Made by a program: the position numbers and the translations under genes. This document shows, piece after piece, positions 34,309 to 47,300 of a stretch of DNA of 64,000 nt. The stretch covers positions 1 to 64,000 of the forward strand of contig CP038117.1 in assembly GCA_004519485.1 (NCBI GenBank), written 5' to 3'. The DNA is from Nannochloropsis oceanica (lineage: Eukaryota > Sar > Eustigmatophyceae > Eustigmatales > Monodopsidaceae). Within the stretch, counting starts at the first letter, position 1, and each line of letters begins with the position of its first letter. The notes beneath the pieces were generated by a model, which was given only the letters and a program-made list of their open reading frames with translations, searched no databases and was not told the DNA's origin.

Positions 34309-36635
34309 ATGAGCAGCACGAGCAGTAGTGGGGCCAGCTTCATCCCCATCAGCTCCTCCCCCAGCAGCGTCAATCATTTCCTGCCGCCTCGCAAGCACTC
34401 CATCTCCGGCTTCTCTCCTGCCTCTTCCGGTAGCAGCAATGGGAAACGACGTGGTAACAGTAGCAGCAGCCACAGTTTTGGGGGGCGGGCGCGGGATGTG
34501 CAGAAGGAAGTGAAACAGGTCTTGAACCAGCTGCGGTGGCATTTGTGCGAAGTTGCCGGTGTGCCGTTCGGGTCCACACAAGTGTTTATTTCGACACAGG
34601 GAAGCAGTAGCAGTAGTAGCAGGAGTAGTAGTGGTGGTGGTGGTGGTGGAGGAGGAGGAGAAGGGCTGGTCTTATGTGGAGAGGAAGAGGAAGAAGCTTC
34701 CCGCTGGTGTCGACAGTGGGTGCGAGAGGGCCACTGTGACAGGAAGTTTTGCCGGCACCAGCATGTCCTTACACTGGCATCGGTAGGCGCGAAACCCTCC
34801 CTTAAATCAGCCGGATCAATGGCGCCCCTTCGATTGGTCGAAGGAGAGGACCTCGAGGCTGCCCTGGCCGCGGCTGCCTTCAGTGGAAGCGCCGGGGGAG
34901 GGAGTGGGGCAGGAAGCAGCTGTATCAGCAGCAGCAGTGGCAATGGTGTGGCGCCTTCTTCTTCGTTTGGAGGGGGCCCGCCGCCCTTGTACAGGGCTGT
35001 GTTTGTGGTTTTAGGCAGGGAGCAGGTGGTGTGGGATAAGGAGAGGCCGGAGGTGTGGGAGGCTTACTTGGCCACGCATACCAACGGCGGCACCAGCAAC
35101 AGCAACAGCAACAGCAGCAGCAGCAATAACAACAACAGCAATAATAGTGGTGCCTTCCCTCCCCGTCCTCCGGGTTTGCTCCGTCGTGGCTCCTCCACCG
35201 ATAGCTTCTCCTCGCTCCTCGAGACCGACGTCAAGAGCGACTCCTCCTCCCTCCCTTCCTCCTTTCCTCCCTCCCTCCCTCAACTCGCTGTGACCGTGGG
35301 AGGAAACAGCTTCCTGAATGGCTGGCCGTCAGATGTGAGCAGGGAGCTCCTGGCTCACTACCTCCTCCCGGAAGAGTGTGCTAGATGCATTGCCACGTGT
35401 CGTGGCTGGGCGGAGCGGGCGGGGGACGAGGCACTGTGGCGCCATGTTCTTACTCAGACTTTTGGGTGGTCTCTCCCTCCATTTCAAAGAATGGAAGTGG
35501 TAAAACCTGTCCGCGCGGCTGCTGCTGCCGAGGTTGCTGTTGCTGCTGCTGCTGCCGGCAATTCCTCACATGTTTCGCGGGAAGCAGTTGCTACAGTAGC
35601 AACGCCCAGAGGACAGCTGCGACGGGTAGGCAATAGCAGCAGCTCCATTTGTTGTGATCTGAGCACATTGGCTCTCCAAGATGACGACGACGACCTCCTC
35701 GCTGCTTCCCTCCTTGATACTCCTGCTTCGGCTGCTGCTGGTGGTGGGGAGGAGGAGGACTCGTTCCTCCGTCTGCGTCACCGAGACACGACCCCTCTCA
35801 CTCCCTCCCCACCACCAGGATCGGTCCGAGAGGTGGAAGAGGAGGGGAAGAGCAGCCGCAGCAGCAGCAGCAGCAGTAGCAGTGGGGAGGAGATGTTTTC
35901 CACCCCCTTTCATCACCCAAGGAGGGTTTACGGCCGTCTGCGACACGTATGCCGCAACGTGCGAGCACTGAAAGAGTGGGGCGGCACCGGCGGATATGGA
36001 GGTGGCCGAGGAGGAGGAGGAGGAGGTGGAGGAGGAGGTGGAGAAAGAGAAGGAATGTTTTCGAGCAGCAGCATCCGTGATGGTGGCGGCAGCAACCTAC
36101 CTTCCTCTTCTCCCTCTTCCAACCTCTCCTCCTCCCCCTCCCCCATCTCGTCCATCTCCCCTTACCTCCGCACTCCGGACACCCACGGCCTCCCGTTCAG
36201 TCCCCCCCCCCCGTCGTCCTCCTCCTCTCCCTCCCCCTCCCCCTCTCACCCCCCCGCCTTCCTCTCCCCCGGCCTCACACACCTCGTCTCACGCTTCCAC
36301 GGCCACGACCGAGGGTCGGTCATTGCCTTGCAGGTGGACGAAGACAAGAACCGCCTCATTTCTGGTGATATTGCCGGGTGTGTGCGTGTGTGGGAGCTGC
36401 ATTCGGGGGCGAAGCTAGGCATGGTTGATATAAAGACGAGTCTCTCTTGCATGGCGGTCGATGCCCACACGGTCTACGTGGGCACGGTGAAAGGAAGCTT
36501 GTATACAATAGATAGAGACGACCTGAGCGATGTTCAGGCCCATCGCCTTTTGCATCAAGGAAGCGCCATTTCCTCTTTGTGCCTGTTACAGTCGCCGTCG
36601 CTGATGGTGGGACGACCACGGCGTCGTTCGTTTCC

Positions 36636-36692
<57 letters not shown>

Positions 36693-38319
36693 CGACAAAC
36701 ATCTCTCTCATTATCAACAGCAGCAGCAACAGCAGCAGCAGTGGCCGCGGAGCAAGGGGGCCTCTATCGCCTCCTCCTCCCCTGCCTCCTCCTCCTCTTG
36801 CTCCATCGGTTCCTCCTCCTCTCGGCCTTGCACCCCTCTCTCCTTCTCACTGTCCAGCGGGGATGCTCGTACTGGGGGAGGGAGGGAGGGAGGGAGGGAA
36901 GGCAGTGCCTCCCATAATGTGAGCACGAGCAGCAGCAGTGGTAGCAGCAGCAGCAGCAGTAGGAGGGGTATGACAACAGGTAGCTACAAGCAGTCTTTCC
37001 GCCTCACACCTGAGGGAGGGAAGGAGGACGAGGAGGAAATCCGTGCCCGTCTTGTGATTGGCTTTGGCAATGGTTCCTTCATGCTCCTCCATGGCTCTCA
37101 ACGCCTTATGCTCATCCCACCCTCCACAAGTTCCTCCTCCTCCCCCTCTTCGTTTCTCCCTAACCCCCCCTCGGTCTTCCACCACTTGTACTCCCTACCT
37201 GTCTCTCACCCGGCTTGTGTGTTTCTAACAGCCACGGGCCCCAAATCCTTTGTTGCCGCCTCTTGTCCTGATCGCCTCTTTTTGTGGTCAGCTGAAGACG
37301 ATGAAGAGAAAGAAGAGGAAGAGGAGGAAGAAGAGGTGGAGGAGGAGGGCGGGGGGAGGGGAGGATTAGGGTCAGAAAAGACTGAGGTGCCGGTGTTGCC
37401 ATTGACGAGCGCTTTTTCGAAGGGAGCACCGCGTCGGCGGGTAGAGAGAGGGAGGCCAAAAATGGAGGAGGAGGAGGAGGTAAATGGTGAAGAGGATCAA
37501 GGTGAGGCGGAGGAGAAGAAGGAGTATGAGGAGTATGAGGAGGAGGACGACATGTTGGGGTTGTCGGGACGACATAGGTTGGATGAATGCTGTGATGTGG
37601 CGTTGCTGGCTTTGAAGCCTTCCCCGGAGGAGGAGGAAGAAGGAAGGGAGGATGGGAAGGAGAAAGAGGTAACGGTTGTGGTGACGGCATGCAATCACGA
37701 TGTGTCCTTGCGCTGGTGGGAGCTGAATAGCTACAGCATTGAAGAGAATAAGAAGCAGAGAGAGGAGCAGGAGCAGGAGGAGGGGGAGGGGAGGAGGAGG
37801 AGAGGGAGGCGCACTCGTCGGCCACGGCACCATTCCCGTGCTGTCTGCACGGCAATTACTCCTGCGTTTACGGCAGCCTGGGACGGGATTCGCGGCAGCA
37901 GCAGCAGTAAGCACTGGGGGGGGATGGGAACTGTGTCGTTGGCACAGGCGGGAGGGGTGTTGTTATCCGCTCATTTGAACGGATCGTTGGTGGTTTGGTA
38001 TGTCAGGTCGCGTCGACCGGTGGCCCATTTTCACGGCTTGCCGCTGTTGGAGTGTTTGAAGATGACACCGCGGGGAATGGACGTACTTACTTCCTATGAG
38101 CGACGCATTCTCTATGCAAGACAAGTGGTGATGTTTGGGGCGCCTGGGGGAGGAGGAAGAGGAAGGGAGTGCCGCGAAGGATCGGAGGAGGATAATGCTG
38201 GGAATGTCAGCAGTGGCAACGGTGCTTGGGGTGGGAAGCAACGGGGGAGGGACCGTGGGAAAGGGGGTGGTGGTGGTGTTGGAGGTGGGAGGCCACGACG
38301 GAAAAACTCGTATGCGTGA
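34309..38319 (+). CDS. CCCH zinc finger, F-box and WD40 protein
   Basis: A 1336-residue single-exon frame from an ATG in good context (CACCATG). Residues 133-152 carry WCRQWVREGHCDRKFCRHQH, a CX8CX4CX3H zinc finger. Residues 334-385 resemble an F-box (GWPSDVSRELLAHYLLPEEC, then CRGWAERAGDEALWRHVL). From residue 657 a beta-propeller begins: HGHDRGSVIALQVDEDKNRL then SGDIAGCVRVWELHSG. Later blades are broken by a pure glutamine run (about 777-793), Ser-rich stretches and Glu-rich loops, and resume around LVIGFGNGSFMLLHG, RLFLWSAEDDEEKE, NHDVSLRWWELNS and LLSAHLNGSLVVWYV. The plan suggests an SCF-type ubiquitin-ligase adaptor whose propeller binds substrate, with the zinc finger binding RNA. Plants have zinc-finger WD40 proteins (ZFWD), but the added F-box is unusual. 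The TTG codons upstream at 34237 are not used. Confidence 0.78.
36637..36690 (+). repeat. (CAG)n run coding glutamine
   Basis: Eighteen CAG units inside the beta-propeller region of the zinc-finger/F-box protein, followed by a second shorter Gln run at 36715-36741. Confidence 0.9.
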
Positions 38320-39245
38320 TTTAAATCTGAGAAAACTGATCACACTAGAGTGAAAAGGGCTGTACATGGGAACAAGGACGGCTGTATTAAAAAGGTGGTG
38401 CAGTTCAAAGTCAAGCCCGTAAAAATCTTACTGCCTGTTCCTCGATTGGGAGGGAAAGGAGCGTGTATAAAGCAACCATGGTTGACTGTTAGAAAGCCAG
38501 AGCAGGAGATCTGCCAGGAGCCAACAGGGCACTTAAGAAGCCCACAAATAAGAGAAGGAAAAAAGATGATTTTAAATATGAGGTTTGGATTGCTCCTCGT
38601 GGCCATTGCTCGCTTGCGGGAACCCACGTCACACATGGCCGCTTGGCCGACAGGCCGTGTTACGTGCAACAAGTAGCTCCATTTGCACGGACAGGATCAC
38701 TGCAAGGCCACTCAGGTGAAAATGGTTGTGTCCTATATCTGTGATTCAGCCTATTAGACGATGTCGTGGGGTCGCTTTTTCAAAAACAACCGGCCGATCA
38801 GCATGGGAGATAATAACCAAGAGAGAGAGGGCCAGCTGTCGTCGACACCCATGACGAGACCGGAAGAGGACACTGGTAATCAAGTTGCCACAGGCTTCAA
38901 AATACCAGGGGGCAGAGTGTGCAATGAGACCGCTTTCCCTCTGGTCCAAGACATCCGAACATTGGCATTTGGCCCGGTCGGAACGTGTGGCATGTAGAGG
39001 GTCGTTCTCGCCGCTCCTCTCGCTAGCGCTACTTCTGTTTCCGCCCTGCGGGTTCAAAAGATGGAAGGCCCTTCAGGCATGCACCAGGAACTAGTGCACT
39101 CTGGGCTGTCTCTATCGGTCTTGTGGCATAAATATGCATCACTTGCCTTGCACACGTATGATGATGACATCGTTTGAATTGAGCGATTGGTCCTTACTCC
39201 AAGTCCCCATCCACTCTCCCCCTTCCCTAGGACAGGCCAGGCCCC
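38320..39245. other. Intergenic, one weak small ORF
   Basis: A plus frame at 38761-38997 (78 codons, MSWGRFFKNNRPISMGD at its start) has a protein-like composition and an ATG, but no neighbouring exon or family match could be seen. It may be a small gene or an upstream exon of polyglutamine gene B. Confidence 0.3.
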
Positions 39246-42200
39246 ATGATGCACATGGGAAAAGGCCTTGCAGCGCCTCCATTAGGTGCTGCTGGGGCAG
39301 GCTCTGCAGCAGCCGACGTGAACTCGTCATCTGATAAATCAGGCCTCGCCGTAGGCATGGCCACCTGTGCACCCTCGTCCGCCTTTTCCACAATCTACCG
39401 TGTGGTTCCTCCCAAGCCAGGCGCCGGTGCAATGGAAAGTAGCAATTCAAGCAACCGAGGGGATCCCACGTCCTCCTCCTCTTCTTCCTCTCCCTCCTCC
39501 TCCGCTGCCTCCTCCTCTACCCTCAGTCCTGCCCCATCCTGCGCCGCGGGAAGCAGCATGTCTGTGACCCCCACGCCTGCCTCCGCATCAGGCGAGGTTG
39601 GTCCTCCTGGATGGGCCATGCTGGGTGAGCTTGCCGCCCCGCCTGGACTGCAACAGTATGAACACTGCGAGACAGCGGCGCGGATATTTGGGCAGATAGC
39701 CTCGCGTTTAAAGGCGACCGGAGAACTGCAACAGTTTAAGGCCTTAGCAATTATGTAAGTAGAGAGAGGGGTGGTCGTTAGTGGGCATGGATGTGTGGGA
39801 CGTTTCAAGTTGATTGTGTGGGCGTGCCAACTGTGGCTATGCACTCTTTTTCCTTCTTGTCATTCGTAAGTCCCCCCATGTATGTCACAAAGCCATCTCT
39901 TTCCTATCAGCCTCCATTTCGCGTCCCAACACAAACAATTCAGCCGTCTCTCCCCTGCCACCCCTCCCTACCACCCCTAGCACACCGTCATCCAGTCCCA
40001 TATGCGAGGTTAAATAGCTACCGGCACAATGTCGACAACGCCTCTGCAGTTGACAGGAGCCCCGTTCTTTTCCACACGCTCTTTTACTCACACTTCCTGC
40101 TACCCTTTCCAACCCCTCCCCCCTCCATCTCTGTCTCCCCCTACACCCCAGCCGCACTTGGGACATGTACTGCTACCGACACAAGGTTGACATCACCTGC
40201 GGCGCCACCAGCAGCCTCCTTCGTGTCCTTGCCTTTCCTGGTCCTGAAGGGGTGGTGCTTGCGCCTCAAGTGAAGGTGCAGGAGGACCCTTCCCTCGCTT
40301 GTCGCCCTATGGACGAGTTGCTAGACCCTGCATTCATGCCCGCGTACGTGGCAGGGTTGCAGGAAGGAGGCATTGCGGCGGTGTGCGGTTTTGTCTATGC
40401 CAATGGTGTGTTTCGGCTGTGGGCGGACGATAACTTTGCCTCGGAGTATTTTGATACGGAGGAGGCCAATGCCCGGTTTGCGGCGACGGCAGTTTTGCCC
40501 TCCTATTTGTTTGGGCTGATCGTGGCCCCCGCCAGCAGGGTGAAGTTCTATCAGTTGTTGGTACAGTATATGCTGACGGAAACGAAGGGGACGACGACCA
40601 TGTCCATGGTGACGGACACGGTAGGAAGGGATGGTGGAATCGTCGCCAAGCTGTTGCGGGTGAGACACGTGGTGCTGAACCAAGGGCAGTATGCATGCTT
40701 AGCTATGAATCTTCTGCCACTTGATTCGTACGGCTTGACCGCCCCCCGTGCTGCTGGTGCCGTTTCGGCTGGTGATTCGTCGTCTTCTTTCGGCCTTGCG
40801 TCGTTATTGCGGCCAATGCAGGCCTCGCAGCGGTCGAGGTCTTTCTCCTTCTCCCCCTCGTCAACAGCACGAGATGGGGCACGAGCACGAGCAGCAGGAG
40901 TAGGAATAGCGCCAGCGCCTGCGCCAGCAGCAGCAGCAGGAGCAACAACAACAACAACAACAACAACAACCTTGCAGCAGCCAGCCATGCAGGGTGACTG
41001 TCGGCTAGGTGCCACGGGAGAAGAGGCCGCTCCACTAACAGCAGCAGGCGACGTGAGGCTGAAGAAAACTACGTCTACCTCTTCGTCCTCCTCGTCTTCC
41101 TCTTTTTCCTCCGCCCCCTCCAGCATTAATAACAGTCCGGCGATAAAGAACCTGCATTCACTCTCGCACCAACAGCAGCAGCACCATAATCAAGAACAGC
41201 GAGGACAGCAGCAACGCGCGTTGTCATACTCCTCCCCTTCCTCCTCCCCCTCCACCCCCTCCTCCTCCAATTCCTCCTCCTCTTCTTCGAGCGGCGAAGC
41301 GAGAGAGCCTCTAGTCTTTTCCACCATGTCAGCTGCTTCAAATAGCAGCAACAGCAACAACGGCAACAATAGTAGCGATAGTGGTCAGCAAAGCACTTAC
41401 AGCAACGCCTCTGCGGCAACAGGAGGAAGCATGTTCCAAGGCTCTCTCGTAGCGGGCGGTGCACGGCTGGGAAAGCGCCGCTCTTCCGAGAGCTGTGGCA
41501 GTGATCGTGCTAGTAGGGACAGGAAAAGCAGCAACAGCAGCAACAGCAGCGGCAGCAACAGCAGCAGCAACGGCAGCAACAGCAGCAGCAGCAGCAGCAG
41601 TAGCCGCCATACTGATCGGGAGGATGGCGCGGCGGTCACCGACAGAGCAGCTCGTCGTGCCCGTCCACCTCCGGATGACACCCAGGATCAGGATCAGGAT
41701 CAGGGTCAGCATCAGCACCAGCACCAGCACCAGCACCAGCCCCAGCAACACTTCGAGCAGCACTCACAAAAAGAAAAGCCGACCACAAGTCAGTCCCGCG
41801 CCCCCCTTCCCCCTCATATGCCCCCTCCTTTCGTTCCTGCCGCTGCAACGGCCCGTCAGCAGCACCAACAGATGCACCAGCATCAACAGCAACCGCAGCA
41901 ACAACAGCAGTATGCACGCCAACGGCAGCAACAGAAGGACTCGCTCCCGAAGCAGCGCCAGAACTACCCTTCCCAGCTGCATCAGCATCAACCCCAGCAG
42001 CAGCAGCAGCAGTACCATCCATACGGGTGGGGCGATCAGGATATTTATCAGCAGAAGCAGCAGCAGCAGCACCACCACCAACAGCACTACAAGCAGCGGA
42101 ACAACCGGCAGATTGCCAAATGTAGTCATTCGAAGGGTACTGCCTCCTTGTCTGCTTTCTCTACCTCCAACGACGGCTTCACCCCCATACTACCTCGCCC

Positions 42201-42435
42201 CACCCAGCCCCACGCCATGTCATGCCCGCGCGACGGCAACGCTCGCCCTTCCCCTCCTTTCCCTCCTGCACTTACCCCCTCTCTCCACGCTTACGACGAC
42301 GACTCACACCGGTCGCACCAGCCTCCCTCTCACCGACACCGACAGTCATCTTCCGCCCACCTATCGGACGACAGCAACATCAGCGGCACCAGCAGCCATA
42401 CTTTGCGCAACCACCCGCATAATGGCCACCATGGT

Positions 42436-42498
<63 letters not shown>

Positions 42499-42849
42499 GA
42501 GGAGGAGAAGGAGGAGGAGGAGGAGGAGCAGCAGCAGCAGCATTCCTCTTCGCGCCATCAGTATGACCCCCAGGATCAATACCTGGACGGTAGCAGTGGT
42601 GGAGGAGGAGGGGAGGAGGGAAGGGAGACTGATGTGGGGTGTGACCCGCACATGCCTCTTGATCTAGCTGTAGCAGAGTTGGAAGCCCTTTTTACAGGCT
42701 CGGACGATCTGATGCTCCTCCAAACGGGGAACACTCCTCGATCTGTTGCTCCTAGTGTGGAACGGGCAGAGGAAGAAAGAGGAGGAGAGCGAGGAGGAAA
42801 GGGAAATGAGTATCGCCCGCGGCAAAATTTAGGAAACAACCACGGTTAG
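39246..42849 (+). CDS. Polyglutamine protein of an unrecognised paralogous family (copy B)
   Basis: Two exons: 39246-39754 and 40152-42849, phase 2, 1068 residues. After a Ser/Ala-rich leader of about 115 residues comes GPPGWAMLGELAAPPGLQQY with EHCETAARIFGQIASRLKA. The junction then gives IIRTWDMYCYRHKVDITCGA, and the core has AAVCGFVYANGVFRLWADD, EEANARFAATAVLPSYLFG and RHVVLNQGQYACLAMNLLPL. These blocks match copy A (25244-27758) one by one, and the intron lies at the same codon and phase. From about residue 400 the protein is Ser, Asn, His and Gln-rich with pure glutamine runs, the longest at 42440-42497. Near the end is a short ordered segment, PLDLAVAELEALFTG, which could be an interaction helix. 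No known function. Nuclear or RNA-granule regulation is speculation from composition. Confidence 0.82.
42436..42497 (+). repeat. (CAG)n run coding glutamine
   Basis: About twenty CAG codons with one CAA interruption near the start, followed directly by GAG codons (Glu). Part of polyglutamine protein B. A Leu or Ser frame on other phases is an artefact of the repeat. Confidence 0.9.
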
Positions 42850-44330
42850 GCATGGTAGGTGTGAAGTTAAGAGCCAATAAGGGGGGGAAAATTTGGTCCA
42901 TTTCATTATTTTTTCGACAGAGTGAGAAAGAGGTGGGAGTGCAAGGAGAGAGTCCGTCGGTGCATCCCTCGCTCCCCTTTGCTAGCTACCTGTAATATTC
43001 CTCATGTTTTATGAGTAAGATATTCGTTTGTGCGTGTGTATGTGATGGGATTAAAGGAGAGGGACAGAAACAGCGCGGGAAAGGGTTAGTAAATCCGATC
43101 AACGTTGAGAAAAGAATGACTACTTAGAGCAGAACAAATTACCTAGGACAAGTCAGAGAACTGAGCGTCAGGAATAAAAAAAGCCGCCACAAGCCAGAGG
43201 AGCGACAAGCAAGAAAATAGTAATGTCGCATTAGTAGAAGCGATCAAATCGAGTTATCAAGTGGAAAAATATCGCGCATCGAGTAGCTAAAGCTCCAATC
43301 CAAATACGGAAGGCACGGGCACTGAGGACGATGCATGGAGCAGAGGAGAAATCGTGAATATGTATATTTAAAGTGGAAAAAAATGAGAGATTGTGTGTAC
43401 GTGTATATAACGACCCCAATTTCCACCTGTTAGTGAACCAATGCATATGAATGATGTTCGACGCCAGAGAACAGAGGGGACGAATCAAATTCGAAATAGG
43501 AAAAGCTCAAAAAGCAAGACCAATTCAAGGGACAGGCAATTACTGCCCTCGCAATTCGATGCCAAAAGTATCCTAGGTATACACTCCAAACAAGAATAAT
43601 GAAAAAGTTTGTCTTCCTTTGAATCATACGTAGGCGCATTCCGAGTAATCAACGGTTAGTGTAACAGGTTTACTCGGAGTTTTGAAAATTCGGTACTTGT
43701 TTTATTTTTATCTACTCTCACTCAGCTCTTTCAGTCCATCCCAAGCACCTCATCAAAAACATACAATTTTGTACGCCGTTAGTATTGACTTCGTGCTGTT
43801 TCAGGCAAATCCTCAAAATTCCCAAGGATGGATGGGCACGTACGCTGCAAGGACGTATAGCCCCGCATATTGGGGTCAGAGGTTCTGGAAGCTTCGTGGA
43901 AAAAGGATGCGTGATTAAAATTGAATTTGACACCCTTCAGTCTACCCCTTTTCTGTGCCGTATACGCATTGTGGACCGAATTGTGTTCTTGCTGTAGACG
44001 AATGATAGCGAGCAGTGTGTGCCGTGCTGTACAGGTGCTGTCCACACCCACGCCACTCGGACATGATAGCCAGATATACACTGATACCACCGACCTCTTC
44101 GTTTACTCCATCCTTGCCCTGTAACATGAATCCAGATAATCCTGAAAGGAGGCACGCTTGCGTAAACACTTACTGTGTATTTGTCTGCGGATAGTTCGCA
44201 CGCGATAATTTTAGAATTGTAGGAAATCGCAGAAAATGGGGGAGGTGGTGCTCGTTTTATCGATGTGTGACGTCATAAAAAACTTAATGGGCCGCTTTTT
44301 CACTTTACCTTGACCTCTTTCTCCATTCAC
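42850..44330. other. Intergenic with one coding-looking exon
   Basis: AT-rich. Around 43805-43917, after a TTTCAG acceptor, the plus strand reads NPQNSQGWMGTYAARTYSPA then YWGQRFWKLRGKRMRD before a stop. The composition looks like a small protein's end, but no upstream exon in phase was found. Another frame of the same stretch is also open, so I do not call a gene. Confidence 0.35.
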
Positions 44331-47300
44331 ATGTCAGTGCACACACAAAACCACAACACAAGGAAGATGTCAAAATTTGCGCCTTTGCCCAAGTCGCCCC
44401 GTGTGACGCCCTTGCCACAGAGCGACCAGAGCCATGACGATTCACCCCCGCCCGTGTCTTCTTCGCCCCCGTCGCCTCCCTCTACCCCTCTGTCATCAGA
44501 CATTTCACCCCGCATCGGTAGCCACCAATTGATATGGAATCGCATTGTACTGAGCACCCTAGCCATAGCCTTGCTATGGGGGACTTCTCTGAACGCAGCC
44601 ATCTTCTTCACGGAATATTTTGTGCGCATTCCACCAGCCGTATTTCCAATCCACGTCTGTCGGACGGCGGCGCGCGAAATTCAGGTACAAGCAACGTCCT
44701 ACAAGCAATGTGCGGCCCGGCAAATGGCTACTTGCGACATCGATTTGGAAGATGCGGCTGCAAAGGAAAGATTCCGGTCGCAATGGGCACAAGAGCAAAA
44801 CGTGGCGCGGTTGGACATGGCTGAAGCCATCTACAGGTACTTTTTCGTCCTCGGAAAAGGAGAGTCCAGTGTGGGATGCTTTAAGCCGTACTTTTCAATT
44901 AATATCCTCCATCTTTGTCCCCCTTCACTTCCAGTGATTGTGGTGCGGCGTTAGCCACCTCCCAGGCCGCCTTGGGCGCGTGGCTCAAGCTCTCTTCTGT
45001 CGAGATGCCCTACGTGGCCAATGCGACGCAGTGTTCCCCCGACGACCGTTTACGCACTCAGGCCCTGCTTGGCGATTCCAGCGGAAGCAAGACGCAAGTC
45101 ATGGCCTCCTCCGTGCAATACAGCAAGGAAAGCAGGAGAATGGTGACCCGCTTAGCCGAGCACACGGTGGCCTTGAACAAATACAATGCCGAGTACTTGG
45201 CCAATAAAACCCTAGAGCTTCGCTCGTCCGTTTTGGAAATGATCATGCATGTAAACGGATTGAAAATGGGAAGGATGAATGAAAGCTTTGGAAGCCTCCG
45301 AAGCCATCTCAGCAGCCTGGTGGCCTGTGTGACTCCCGCTGATGGTGAAGGCACGAATGTATGCACAGTCTTGGCCCGCAGCGCCCGGCAACGGCTCGAG
45401 GGCATCGTGAAAGATTGGCAAGCCTTGTTCGACGAGGCAGCTCATGGCTTTGAAGCGTACAAAGACAATTGGTACAGAGTTCGAGATCGTAGCGAATCCG
45501 CCTATTCAAGCTTCGTGTCATTCTACAATGATGTTCGTAACGGTATCCGCAAAGCTGGCCTGAGCACGAGCGACTTTGGTGATACCTTCAACGTTGATCT
45601 CGACTTGATGTTTGTCAATCCTGGCGAGCTCTTGGATGGTAAGGGCATCTTGACCGACGTGCCACCCGTGCCGTCACTTGATGAAGTGTGGACAGCGGTG
45701 CGGCCTGTGGTGGACTTTTTCATTCAAAACCTGACTATGGCGTCGCTGGAGACCAATTTGCGGGCCATGGAATGGGCGCTAGCTCTCGAGTCTGCCTTTA
45801 CAAATTGGAACTTGATGCCAGATGACTACGATCCGCCCTCTTTTTTGGGAAGCGATGGGGTCGCCATCTCTGCAAAGGATGCAGCCGCTGTACATGACTC
45901 GCTGGCCGATGCTTTTGTCGCGCGAACCGCTACCTCTTTAGAGACCTTTGACAGCTACAACGATTATGTAGGTAGCCTCGCGACAGGTGCTACGAATCTA
46001 TCACAAAGCAATGCCACCGTATTAAAAGACAACCTGCCGCGCTTCGACTTTTCATTCAACCTGAAATACGAGGCCCTAGCCCCGCCCAACTTTGACATGG
46101 ACGCTTTCCTTCGCGTATTTGACTCAATCCCTCAGCTGGCCCGTCTAATTGACACGATCTACCGTGTTTATAGCAGTCTACGCATCCTCTGGCGCTTCAA
46201 AACACAGTCCACGGCGCTTAAATTACCTGCGGTTGACTTACGCCCTGACATCTTCCTAGCGCGGCGGGGGAGCATGACTTGGAGCATGCTGCAACGGCTG
46301 CACCCTCGTCGGCTACTGGCGTGGGTGCTATCTTCGCCTTACCTGGCCCGCATGCTGCTTTGTACGTTCTTGTTCCCGCTCTTCATCTTTGCTGTTGGCA
46401 TGTACGTGGCTGCGTATCGCGATTACCAGCAAGGCTGCGTCTTCCGCACCGACAGTGCGCCCTCGACGTCCTCTTCCGCCACTCCACCGCGTTATTCATT
46501 TGCGACCAAGACGTTACATTCTTTAGCATTCAATGCGGCGGCTTACCAAGGAAACCAAGCTATGTTTGACGGCCTCAAAATTTACAATCAACGCAGGGCC
46601 GAGTACTGCGCCAACTTCGGCAAGGCTGCTCAGACGTCGCAACTTAATGCGATGCGATACCTAACAACCTTACGCACTGCCCAGTCAGAAACACAGGGCA
46701 AGGTACAGCTACTGGCTTCATGTCTGGACATGCAAGCGCTGGATGTCGCATTTGTAGAAAGCTGCTGCGAGGTCTACAGTAATGGGACCGCTGCTGCGCC
46801 TGTTGATACGACATCAGCGCCGTTTATCTATGCTACTTGTAAAGAGGATGCCATCAATAACCGCTCGTTGTCCTGCCCGATCAATACCAACTATTCTCCA
46901 GCCCGTCCCTTTCCACCGTTATCCTTTAGCCTAGGGACATCTGCATGTCATGCAGTCCCCAATCTAAATAGCACACATAGATTGGATGGCCCACTGTGGG
47001 CTTTAGAAGACGGCATTTTTAATTGCGAAGTGCTCCCCGCTTGCACCCCTACCTGCTCGGGCCCTCACCCGGAGCTCCTCCAGATTTGGTCCCGACATTG
47101 CGCATGCAGTAGCGAGTGGACCCTTCATGCCTATGTCTTGGCCGGTTCATTTGTTGTGATTACTTATGTGGTGCTAAATTTGGCCCGTAAAATGTTAATA
47201 CAGGGTCTAAGTCAATCTCATTGGCGCCTCCTGTCCGATGGCAAGCTCACCTTTCTTGGACACTGCGACGAGGACGGCCGGTTGCTCTTCGGTCCCCACG

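Noticed and set aside
41459-42667. 402-codon Ser/Thr/Ala-rich frame overlapping polyglutamine gene B
   Set aside because: It is the same CAG/AGC repeat DNA read in another phase; the frame with family similarity to copy A is the real one.
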